From Geobacteraceae bacterium (GTDB lineage: Bacteria > Desulfobacterota > Desulfuromonadia > Geobacterales > Geobacteraceae): a DNA stretch of 58,886 nt. The DNA is taken from assembly GCA_009773645.1 (NCBI GenBank), contig WSYB01000028.1, positions 1 to 58,886 on the forward strand, in the 5' to 3' direction. Below the pieces are notes generated by a model. It saw only the letters and a program-made list of their open reading frames with translations, did no database searches and had not been told where the DNA came from. The position numbers and the translations under genes were made by a program. Positions 52,512 to 58,886 of this stretch are shown piece by piece (the stretch's first letter is position 1; each line of letters begins with the position of its first letter).

Positions 52512-52966
52512 CCGGAAGCGGAAAAGAGACGTTGGACGCCATCATGCGGGCCATGGAGCTGGAGAAGGAGACCTTTGATTTTTATACGAATGCGGAACAG
52601 AGGACCTTCGACCCTGCCGGCAAGCGCATCTTTCGCTGGCTGGCCAAGGCCGAGGAGGCGCACTACCTGAAGCTTACCGAACTCTATAATTCGCTGGATC
52701 AGGGAGGGCGCTGGGTCTTTTACGGCGGTTCCACCATCGCCCTGGAGCCGGAAGGCGAAGGGATGCAGGTCGGCTTTGACACCAATGACCTGGAGGCCAT
52801 GGAGATCGCCATGGATATTGAGCGGAAGGGAATCGCCTATTTCGATGAGCTGGCGAAGAAAACCAGCGACCCCGACGGCAAGGGGATGCTTGAGACCCTG
52901 CGGGATGAGGAGACGGAGCATCTGCGGATCATTGCGGAAAAATACAAACAGATGGCTAAGGGCTAA
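52508..52966 (+). CDS. Ferritin-like/rubrerythrin-type diiron protein
   Basis: 152 residues, all helical. E-x-x-x-Y and E-E-x-H patterns recur: AMELEKETFDFY, LAKAEEAHYLKL, AMDIERKGIAYFDEL and RDEETEHLRII, the paired ligands of a ferritin-like diiron site. It lacks the C-terminal rubredoxin iron site of full rubrerythrins. The likely role is peroxide reduction or iron handling in an anaerobe. Start overlaps the HAD gene stop by 4 bp. Confidence 0.85.
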   Translation: MTGSGKETLDAIMRAMELEKETFDFYTNAEQRTFDPAGKRIFRWLAKAEEAHYLKLTELYNSLDQGGRWVFYGGSTIALEPEGEGMQVGFDTNDLEAMEIAMDIERKGIAYFDELAKKTSDPDGKGMLETLRDEETEHLRIIAEKYKQMAKG

Positions 52967-53035
52967 GGGCCAACGGCTAAAGGTTTTTTCCCTTTGCCCT
53001 TCGCCTTTGGCCTTGTGCCGATTTTTAAGGATACC

Positions 53036-54439
53036 ATGTCAACGCGGCTTGAAAAAGACACGCTGGGACCGGTAGAGGTTCCTTCCGACGCCTATTACGG
53101 CGCGCAGACTGCGCGGGCCGTGGCTAATTTCCCCATTTCGGGCCTGAAGCCTCACCCGTCCCTGTTGTGGGCGACGCTGGTCGTTAAAAAAAGTGCGGCA
53201 AAGGCCAACATGGCCACAGGACGGCTTGACGCCGAGATCGGCGCAGCCATAGTGCAGGCGGCGGATGAGGCACTGATGGGGAAGTTTGACGCCCATTTCG
53301 TGGTGGACCCTTTTCAGGCGGGCGCCGGGACGTCCCATAACATGAACGCCAATGAGGTACTCGCCAACCGGGCGGCGGAACTTCTCGGCGGCGCCCGTGG
53401 CGATTATGCAAGGGTGAACCCCAACGACCATGTAAACATGGCCCAGTCCACCAACGATGTATTTCCAACCGCCATGCGCCTGGCTTCCCTGCGCATGGTC
53501 TCTCTCCTCCGCACTGAACTGGAAGCCCTGCGGGACTCCCTGCGGAGGAAGGGGGTCGAGTTTGACCATATCCTGAAATCGGGTCGTACCCACTTGCAGG
53601 ATGCGGTTCCCATCCGGCTCGGCCAGGAGTTCGAGGCCTACGCCGCGGCGGTGGAGAAAAACCTGGCGGGGATCGAGCGCTCTCTTCCCGGGCTTTATGA
53701 ACTGGGCATCGGCGGGACCGCGATCGGCACCGGACTGAATGCGGAAGCGCGCTATATTGAGCTGGTAGTAGAAGAGATTGCCGAAGCGAGCGGTTTTCCG
53801 GTATGCAGGACTAACAATCTGGTCGAGACGACCCAGAACATGGACCCCTTTGTGGCGCTCAGTTCAGCCCTGAAGGGGCTTGCCATAAACCTGGTGAGGA
53901 TCGCCAACGACCTCCGGCTGCTTGCTTCAGGCCCCAGGACCGGTTTGAACGAGATCAACCTGCCGCCGCTGCAACCCGGCTCGTCGATCATGCCGGGGAA
54001 GGTGAATCCGGTCATGGCGGAGGTGACCGACATGGTCGCTTTCCAGGTGATAGGGGCCGACACGACGATAACGCTGGCGGCACAGGCAGGGCAACTGGAA
54101 CTGAACGTCATGATGCCGGTGATTGCCTTCAATCTCCTCTTTTCTCTGGAGATACTGAAAAACACCCTCCACAAACTGACCGAATCGTGCATAGGGGGTA
54201 TCACCGCCAATGAGGCGCGCTGCACCAGGTATATGGATGAGTCGGTGGGGCTGGTCACGGTACTTGCCCCCTATATCGGCTATGCAGCCGCGGCGGAGGT
54301 GGCGAAGGAGTCCATAAAAACAGGGCGCAGCATCAGGGAGATCATTGTCTCCCGCGAACTCCTTTCCCCGGCGGCGCTGACGGAGATACTCCTGCCTTAT
54401 CCACTGACCAATCCGGGGGTGCCGGGGCAAAGGCGGTGA
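53036..54439 (+). CDS. aspA: Aspartate ammonia-lyase (aspartase/fumarase superfamily)
   Basis: 467 residues from the ATG at 53036 with AAGG upstream. The superfamily signature GSSIMPGKVNP contains the catalytic serine loop. GRTHLQDAVPIRLGQEFEAY, SSALKGLAINLVRIANDLRLLASGPRTGLNEINLPPLQPGSS and QAGQLELNVMMPVI match aspartase more closely than class II fumarase. It deaminates aspartate to fumarate and ammonia, feeding the citric-acid cycle. Aspartase over fumarase is a preference, not proof. Confidence 0.82.
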   Translation: MSTRLEKDTLGPVEVPSDAYYGAQTARAVANFPISGLKPHPSLLWATLVVKKSAAKANMATGRLDAEIGAAIVQAADEALMGKFDAHFVVDPFQAGAGTSHNMNANEVLANRAAELLGGARGDYARVNPNDHVNMAQSTNDVFPTAMRLASLRMVSLLRTELEALRDSLRRKGVEFDHILKSGRTHLQDAVPIRLGQEFEAYAAAVEKNLAGIERSLPGLYELGIGGTAIGTGLNAEARYIELVVEEIAEASGFPVCRTNNLVETTQNMDPFVALSSALKGLAINLVRIANDLRLLASGPRTGLNEINLPPLQPGSSIMPGKVNPVMAEVTDMVAFQVIGADTTITLAAQAGQLELNVMMPVIAFNLLFSLEILKNTLHKLTESCIGGITANEARCTRYMDESVGLVTVLAPYIGYAAAAEVAKESIKTGRSIREIIVSRELLSPAALTEILLPYPLTNPGVPGQRR

Positions 54440-54445
54440 ACGGCT

Positions 54446-54587
54446 TCGTCAAAAGTCCATCTGCGGCGTTGCGTTGTGCCTTCCTTCATTGCGGCGTAGC
54501 GCTGCTACGCCTCATTCGAAAGCCACAACGTGCCTTGCAGCTGGAGCTTTTTACTGTGCCGTAAAAGATTATCAGCTTCGAGCTGAT
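54446..54587. repeat. Palindromic intergenic repeat
   Basis: A nested inverted element: outer GTTGTG/CACAAC pairs, inner GGCGTAGC (54493-54500) with GCTACGCC (54504-54511), plus a separate hairpin ATCAGCT-TCG-AGCTGAT (54571-54587) just before the NFU ribosome-binding site. It resembles dispersed noncoding repeats of Geobacter genomes; no coding potential. Confidence 0.5.
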
Positions 54588-54607
54588 CAATAAAAGGAGG
54601 AAAGACC

Positions 54608-54829
54608 ATGATTGAAGAGGTGAAGAAGGTGCTGGATCAGATCCGTCCCGCTCTGCAGGCGGACGGTGGTGATGTGGAGCTTGTGGAAGTAACCGACGAT
54701 GGTGTGGTGAAGGTGAAGCTAGTGGGCGCTTGCGGCCACTGCCCCATGTCCACCATGACCCTCAAGATGGGGATCGAAAAAACGCTGAAGGAGAAAGTGC
54801 CGGGAGTGAAAGAGGTCATCTCGGCCTGA
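54608..54829 (+). CDS. NFU-domain iron-sulfur cluster protein (NifU C-terminal-like)
   Basis: 73 residues. [68 protein letters not shown] is a complete NFU domain with the cluster-binding CxxC (CGHC). It carries or delivers Fe-S clusters to apoproteins. AAAAGGAGGAAAG lies before the ATG. Confidence 0.92.
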   Translation: MIEEVKKVLDQIRPALQADGGDVELVEVTDDGVVKVKLVGACGHCPMSTMTLKMGIEKTLKEKVPGVKEVISA

Positions 54830-54913
54830 CCAATATCGGCAGGCTGAGGTTCAGGTTGAGAAGGGTTGTTAACCTTGGCCTCAACCTTAACCTGCTTTTT
54901 AAGGAGGTGTCCC

Positions 54914-55114
54914 ATGGCAATCAGAGTCAAATCGTTCGGCATGGAAATACGGCCGTTGAAAACCACGCAGGAGCTCAAAAGCCTTGACGATGCGGTCAAT
55001 GACTTCATCGCCGGAAACGGAATAAAAAGGGTCATATCGGTTTCCGATGCCTCCACTACCGATGACAAGGGTGAGACCATCGGGTTGGTGAGAGTCATCG
55101 CCTACGAGGAGTAA
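54914..55114 (+). CDS. Conserved hypothetical protein, 66 residues
   Basis: AAGGAGGTG nine bases before the ATG at 54914 strongly supports translation and this start over an in-frame upstream one. The sequence MAIRVKSFGMEIRPLKTTQELKSLDDAVNDFIAGNGIKRVISVSDASTTDDKGETIGLVRVIAYEE (shown here only to describe: start MAIRVKSFGMEIRP, end IGLVRVIAYEE) has a beta-alpha-beta pattern and no recognised domain. It may be co-transcribed with NFU. Confidence 0.65.
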   Translation: MAIRVKSFGMEIRPLKTTQELKSLDDAVNDFIAGNGIKRVISVSDASTTDDKGETIGLVRVIAYEE

Positions 55115-55238
55115 CGGCTTCGCAAATATGGCGGGTAAAGGCGCGGATGAAATTCCGCGCCTTTATTTTTCTGCGCGCCGCGGGTATAATTAACAAAGGA
55201 TGTAAAACCTCTTCATCGGCTCTTTGCGACGGTTTTGT

Positions 55239-56429
55239 ATGTCTTTGCTGCGGCGAAAAAGAAAATATCACATCTTTCGCACCCCCAGATTTTCCAGATT
55301 TTTCAAGCGAAATACCGATGCGGTTTCCTTCAAGGGAAACAGGGTTGTCCTGTTCAGAAACGGCGGCGAGTTCTTCCTCGCCCTTTTCAGGGCGCTGGGC
55401 GAAGCTGCGCGGAACGTCTGCCTGGAGTTTTACATCATCAAGGACGACCGGGTCGGCAGGGAGTTTGCCGACTGTCTTCTGGCGGCAGCAGAAAGGGGGG
55501 TGGAGGTTACCCTGCTGTACGACTATTTCGGCTGTATCGATACCCCGAATTCCTACTTCAGGCGTCTGGAAAAGGGGGGAGTAAGCTGTCTTCCCTTTAA
55601 TCCTCCTACCTTTAAACGGGGGATTCATTGGCTGGACAAACGGGACCACCGGAAAATGGCGATTATCGACGGGGAACGGGCTTTTCTGGGGGGGCTCAAC
55701 ATCGCCGAAGAGTACGCCGGTTTCGGTGAGTGCCTTTACAAATGGCGGGATGTGGGGATCATGATCGACGGCCCTGCCGTGGAAGAGCTGCGGGGGCTGT
55801 TCTGGGACAGCTGGCAGCGGGAAGGGGGGATGGTCCCTGTCGAATGGCGGAACTCAATCCACCCGGTCCCCGAAGCGGGCGGTGACGAGGTGATGATCGT
55901 CAGCGGCGGGCCGCACCATAACCGCTCGTTCATCCGCGGTTCCTTCCGCATGGCGATTGCCGGGGCGTCCGCCAGCATCAAGGTGATGAACCCCTACTTC
56001 GTGCCGGGGCCGCGCATCGTCCGGTCGTTGCTGCGCGCGGTAGGGCGCGGTGTGCGCGTGCAACTGGTGCTTCCCGCCATCAGCGATGTCCCGCTGGTCA
56101 GGCTTGTCAGCCGCGGCTTCTATGCTCCCCTGTTGAAGGCCGGCATTGAGATCTTCGAGCGGGAAGGTACGATGCTGCACGCCAAGGTGATGCTCATCGA
56201 CGACTACTGGGTCACTATCGGCTCCGCCAACCTGGACCTCCGGAGCTTCCACCGGAACTACGAGGTGAATGTCATCGTTGACAGTCACGACTTCGGCAGC
56301 CAGGTGGCCGACATGTTCGCCGCCGACCTGGCCAAATCCCGCCGGGTCACCCTGGATGAACATGAACGGCGGGGCTGGCTGGAGAGACTGCTGGAGCGCC
56401 TTTTGACACCATTGAGCAGGTTTTTATAG
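55239..56429 (+). CDS. Phospholipase D-family cardiolipin synthase-like enzyme
   Basis: 396 residues from the ATG at 55239 (an in-frame TTG at 55224 would add five residues; neither has a clear Shine-Dalgarno). Two HKD motifs: WLDKRDHRKMAIIDGERAFLGGLNI and GTMLHAKVMLIDDYWVTIGSANLD, each followed by the usual G-G/G-S. NxxFVPGP and the LEFYIIKDDRVGREFADCLLAAAERGV region also fit cardiolipin synthases of the ClsB type. It lacks the two N-terminal membrane helices of ClsA. It would make cardiolipin or related phospholipids at the membrane. Confidence 0.85.
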   Translation: MSLLRRKRKYHIFRTPRFSRFFKRNTDAVSFKGNRVVLFRNGGEFFLALFRALGEAARNVCLEFYIIKDDRVGREFADCLLAAAERGVEVTLLYDYFGCIDTPNSYFRRLEKGGVSCLPFNPPTFKRGIHWLDKRDHRKMAIIDGERAFLGGLNIAEEYAGFGECLYKWRDVGIMIDGPAVEELRGLFWDSWQREGGMVPVEWRNSIHPVPEAGGDEVMIVSGGPHHNRSFIRGSFRMAIAGASASIKVMNPYFVPGPRIVRSLLRAVGRGVRVQLVLPAISDVPLVRLVSRGFYAPLLKAGIEIFEREGTMLHAKVMLIDDYWVTIGSANLDLRSFHRNYEVNVIVDSHDFGSQVADMFAADLAKSRRVTLDEHERRGWLERLLERLLTPLSRFL

Positions 56430-56461
56430 GGGGCGGTCTTGCTCCGTTCCGAAGAAATTGC

Positions 56462-56494
56462 AACCCCGGTGGCTGGAAGCTGCCGGGGTTTTTT
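56462..56494 (+). terminator. Rho-independent terminator
   Basis: AACCCCGG (56462-56469) pairs with CCGGGGTT (56483-56490), followed by TTTT. It closes the PLD gene. Confidence 0.85.
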
Positions 56495-56531
56495 GTTTGC
56501 TGAACGGAAGACCGGAATCAAAAACTGCTAT

Positions 56532-56680
56532 TGGACACGGATTAACACGGAAAAAGCGGATTAAAACTGATAATTCAAGGAGATAAACCGGTTTACTACC
56601 ACAACCTTTTGGGTTAATGCTCCCCATGGTTTAAATCCGTGAAAATCCGTATAAATCAGATTTGATCCGTGTTCCAAATG
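56532..56680. repeat. ACACGGATT/AATCCGTG inverted repeat pair
   Basis: GGACACGGATTAACACGG (56534 onward) and, inverted, AATCCGTGAAAATCCGT with GATCCGTGTTCC (56632-56676) are copies of one short motif in opposite orientation. They are similar in style to, but not the same sequence as, the ACACGGAG arms near the GxxExxY gene. Confidence 0.5.
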
Positions 56681-56694
56681 CTTTTCTGATCAAA

Positions 56695-56800
56695 TGTAAA
56701 CAAAGGTTACATTTGTAAACTTTGTTTACATTTATTTGTAAACCCTTACCGATATCGCCTTTGCAGCGATAAAATCCAGGTTATTGTCAACTTTGTTTAC
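56695..56800. promoter_or_regulatory. Cluster of TGTAAAC half-sites (operator-like)
   Basis: TGTAAAC occurs at 56695, 56714 and 56737, and in inverse at 56724-56730; a further GTTTAC lies at 56795. The central pair forms the perfect palindrome TGTAAAC-TTT-GTTTACA (56714-56730). Such a cluster suggests cooperative binding of a regulator upstream of the beta-helix gene, 155-260 bp before its start. Confidence 0.5.
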
Positions 56801-56954
56801 GCGGGGGGTATTTTGCCTGAAATGCGCTATTATGTAACATGCGGATATTGCTGAATAAATAATATTGGTATGTTTGTTGTAATATAAATGGGTAGACGCA
56901 GTAAAGCGTATTACTCTTTTATTTTTTATTAAATGGCAGCAGGAGGGGTTTAGA

Positions 56955-58886
56955 ATGCATAAAAATAGTTTTAAAATTCTGCAACTTTGCTTATTGATCC
57001 TGTTTATCCCTGCTGTGCCTTCGCTGGCTGATACCACAGTGGGCGGCCGCATCTCTTCCGACACCGTCTGGACGCTGTCGGGAAGCCCCTACATTGTGAC
57101 ATCTTCCGTGCAAGTCTACGGCACAACCACGACGCCGGTTACGCTTACCATCGAGCCCGGGGTGGTGGTTATGTTTGCTTCAAACACCGGTCTTTATATC
57201 GGCAACGGCACGAATCAGGGGAGCCTTGTCGCACGAGGCACGACAACCGACCGGATCACCTTTACCCGCAGCGGCGCAACCGGCACCTGGCCCGGGCTTA
57301 CCTACTACGACGGCACCGTCGATGCGACGGCGGCGGTTGAGAATGCAGATATACAGTATACGACCGGCATCAGCGTGACCTCGGCTTCTCCGGTTTTTCG
57401 GAACTGCACCGTCACCGACCTGAGCGGGTATGTTTCCCTCAGCAGCGCGAACCCGACTCTCGAGAATGTGGCAATATCCAATAACGGCTCCTACGGCATC
57501 TACCTGTCTTCATCTTCGCCCACAATAACCGGCGGCAGTCTCACAAACACGAACACTTCCGGCTACGGAATCTATGGCGGTGGCTCGCCGGTCATTTCCA
57601 ATTATTCAGTCTCTATTGTCAATAGCGCCGGCAAGTACGGACTCTATCTTAGCAGCACAACCTCGGCCTTGTCCGTGACCAACTCCACCATCGGCAACGG
57701 CCTCTACATAGGCCCCACTGCCATCACCCCGACCATTACCGGCAACACCTTCACCAACCTGGACAACTCCCCACTCCATGCCGGGGCGAACATTGTCGGA
57801 CAGATATTAAACAGCAACACATTCAACGGTCTTACCGCTGCCGGGCGAATAGAGGTAGTAAGCGAGCAGGTAAAACAGGACGCCCTTTGGAGAAAGTTGG
57901 CGGCACCATACTGGATAACCTCGGGAACCGTCGCAGTGTATAAGGACACGGTTTCACCTGCCACTCTCACCATCGAGGCGGGCAGTATACTTAAATTCGC
58001 CTCCGGTACCGGTTTGCAGATCGGTAACGGCACCAGCCAGGGGGCGCTCGTTGCCAGGGGAACCGTCCCCGACCGGATCGTCTTCACCCGCAGCGCCACC
58101 AGCGGCACATGGGGGGCCATCACGTTCAATGACGGCACCGTTGACGCGACTACCGCCATCGAATACGCTGACATCCAGTACAGCAGCGGGGTGACAATAA
58201 ATTCGGCATCTCCGGTTTTCCGCAACACGACCATCACCGACCTCACCGGTTATGTTAGTCTTTCCAGTGCCAATTCTCTGTTCGAGAACGTCACCATTGC
58301 CAATAACGGCCCCTACGGATTTTATTTGTCCTCGGCATCGCCGACGATAACCGGCGGGAGCCTCACCAACAGCAACACCACTGGTTACGGAATATACGGC
58401 AGCGGCTCGCCGGTTATCTCCAACTACAACGTCTCCATCGTGAACAGCGCCGGTAAGTATGGTATTTACCTGAGCAACCCTGCCTCAGCGCTGTCTATTA
58501 CCAATTCAACTATTGCCAACGGTCTCTACCTCGGTTCGACCGCCATCACTCCCACCATTACCGGCAATACCTTTACAAATCTGGACAACTCACCACTCCA
58601 TGCGGGTGCCAACATCATTGCTCAGCTTCTTGCTGCGAACACTTTCACCGGCATGACGGCTGCCGGGCGAATTGAAGTGGTAGGTGAACAAATAAAGCAG
58701 GATGCGTTGTGGGCGAAACAGATTGCTCCCTACTGGGTGGTTTCAGGAACCGTCGCGGTTTACAAGGACACGACAACAACAGCTACCCTGACTATTGAGC
58801 CCGGGACGATAGTAAAGTTTGCCTCCGGCGCCGGGTTGCAGATCGGTAATGGCACCAGCCAGGGGGCGCTCGTTGCCAGGGGAACC
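56955..58886 (+). CDS. Secreted right-handed beta-helix repeat protein, N-terminal part (runs off window)
   Basis: ATG 56955 with AGGAGGGG nine bases upstream. The frame is open through all 644 visible codons. Signal peptide FKILQLCLLILFIPAVPSLAD. The rest is Ser/Thr/Asn/Gly-rich parallel beta-helix sequence. A 274-residue unit beginning near GLYIGNGTNQGSLVARGT repeats in register: motifs TLTIEPG, DRITFTRSG, NADIQYTTG, SPVFRN, PTITGGSLTN and LDNSPLHAGANI recur at the same spacing. Proteins of this type are surface or S-layer-associated in many bacteria; function here unknown. It follows the PLD gene after a terminator, so it is independently transcribed. Confidence 0.88.
   Translation, partial: MHKNSFKILQLCLLILFIPAVPSLADTTVGGRISSDTVWTLSGSPYIVTSSVQVYGTTTTPVTLTIEPGVVVMFASNTGLYIGNGTNQGSLVARGTTTDRITFTRSGATGTWPGLTYYDGTVDATAAVENADIQYTTGISVTSASPVFRNCTVTDLSGYVSLSSANPTLENVAISNNGSYGIYLSSSSPTITGGSLTNTNTSGYGIYGGGSPVISNYSVSIVNSAGKYGLYLSSTTSALSVTNSTIGNGLYIGPTAITPTITGNTFTNLDNSPLHAGANIVGQILNSNTFNGLTAAGRIEVVSEQVKQDALWRKLAAPYWITSGTVAVYKDTVSPATLTIEAGSILKFASGTGLQIGNGTSQGALVARGTVPDRIVFTRSATSGTWGAITFNDGTVDATTAIEYADIQYSSGVTINSASPVFRNTTITDLTGYVSLSSANSLFENVTIANNGPYGFYLSSASPTITGGSLTNSNTTGYGIYGSGSPVISNYNVSIVNSAGKYGIYLSNPASALSITNSTIANGLYLGSTAITPTITGNTFTNLDNSPLHAGANIIAQLLAANTFTGMTAAGRIEVVGEQIKQDALWAKQIAPYWVVSGTVAVYKDTTTTATLTIEPGTIVKFASGAGLQIGNGTSQGALVARGT
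57207..58886 (+). repeat. 822-bp in-frame tandem repeats
   Basis: The segment starting GGCACGAATCAGGGG at 57207 recurs at 58029 and 58851, exactly 822 bp (274 codons) apart each time. The last visible stretch (58851-58886) is identical to 58029-58064 over 36 bases, whereas the first copy differs at many positions, so the later copies look recently duplicated or homogenised. The repeat array continues beyond the window. Confidence 0.9.

Larger units (their letters stand above)
56495..56954. other. AT-rich intergenic region before beta-helix gene
   Basis: 460 bp without a gene. It holds CACGGATT-type repeats (56532-56680), clustered TGTAAAC half-sites (56695-56800) and an AT-rich promoter-like tract (56815-56940) ending in AGGAGGGG before the ATG at 56955. 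Confidence 0.6.

Noticed and set aside
52966-53035. Short direct repeats (GGCTAAGGGCTAAGGG) between ferritin-like and aspartase genes
   Set aside because: Low-complexity repetition of a few bases; no inverted arms or larger copies, so no element is inferred.
1-58886. CRISPR array, tRNA or rRNA genes
   Set aside because: No regularly spaced short direct repeats with unique spacers, no tRNA TPsiC/anticodon signatures and no rRNA-like conserved stretches were found; the regular repeats at 57-58.9 kb are in-frame protein repeats.

Overview
The window looks like chromosome from a Geobacter-type Desulfuromonadales bacterium (Geobacter, Geotalea or a close relative). Supporting signs are a very large multiheme c-type cytochrome with mixed CxxCH and CxxxxCH haem sites, giant secreted repeat proteins of the fibronectin-III/DUF2341/LamG type, PilZ/GGDEF/HDOD signalling genes, a sigma-54-type promoter, chemoreceptors, and moderately high GC with AT-rich intergenic gaps. 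I cannot name the species from sequence alone.

Layout. (1) 1-3240 is a small defence-like island: the start of an IS630-type transposase abuts a truncated DUF3800 gene, followed by a HEPN/AbiU2-like gene and a complete AbiEi/AbiEii type IV toxin-antitoxin operon with a palindromic operator. (2) 3282-10728 holds a glycine-zipper lipoprotein and a minus-strand RND efflux operon (TetR, membrane-fusion lipoprotein, inner-membrane pump, TolC-like channel). A GxxExxY gene sits between pump and channel and is bracketed by perfect 31-bp inverted repeats. (3) 10944-14966 is a plus-strand housekeeping run: def, fmt, DUF116, polysaccharide deacetylase, DUF1992, DUF3147. (4) 15230-20598 has a Tat-exported YcbK-like protein, a MerA-like flavoenzyme divergent from a Crp/Fnr regulator, and a PilZ / receiver-GGDDF / HDOD / small-protein signalling cluster. 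(5) 20881-22141 has a sigma-54-driven small Lys/Ala-rich exported protein and cysteine synthase. (6) 22938-41142 is the most distinctive locus: a cytochrome with about 33 haem sites, a 4,430-residue secreted SBBP/FN3/DUF2341/LamG protein and a 20-codon peptide gene with a near-perfect Shine-Dalgarno, all closed by one strong terminator. The peptide carries a YxxPxI motif like RiPP leaders and may be a precursor of the Geobacter 'geopeptide' type. (7) 41151-56429 has NRDE, PEBP and WYL genes, a minus-strand cluster of a PstS-like binding protein, two paralogous chemoreceptors and an NHL protein, then MidA-like methyltransferase, HAD hydrolase, ferritin-like protein, aspartase, NFU iron-sulfur scaffold and a cardiolipin-synthase-like PLD enzyme. 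(8) 56495-58886 has an AT-rich regulatory gap with clustered TGTAAAC half-sites, then the first 644 codons of a beta-helix protein built from exact-length 822-bp tandem repeats that runs off the window.

How the parts fit. The cytochrome, giant protein and peptide look like one 18-kb surface or extracellular-electron-transfer transcript. The binding protein plus receptors look like a sensory unit in which a periplasmic ligand-binding protein feeds chemotaxis. The RND operon is a complete tripartite exporter with its own TetR repressor. Several short repeats (CACGGAGACACGGAG class, a 166-bp MITE-like element, a palindromic repeat near 54.5 kb) are scattered between genes, and in at least two genes they have been absorbed into coding sequence.
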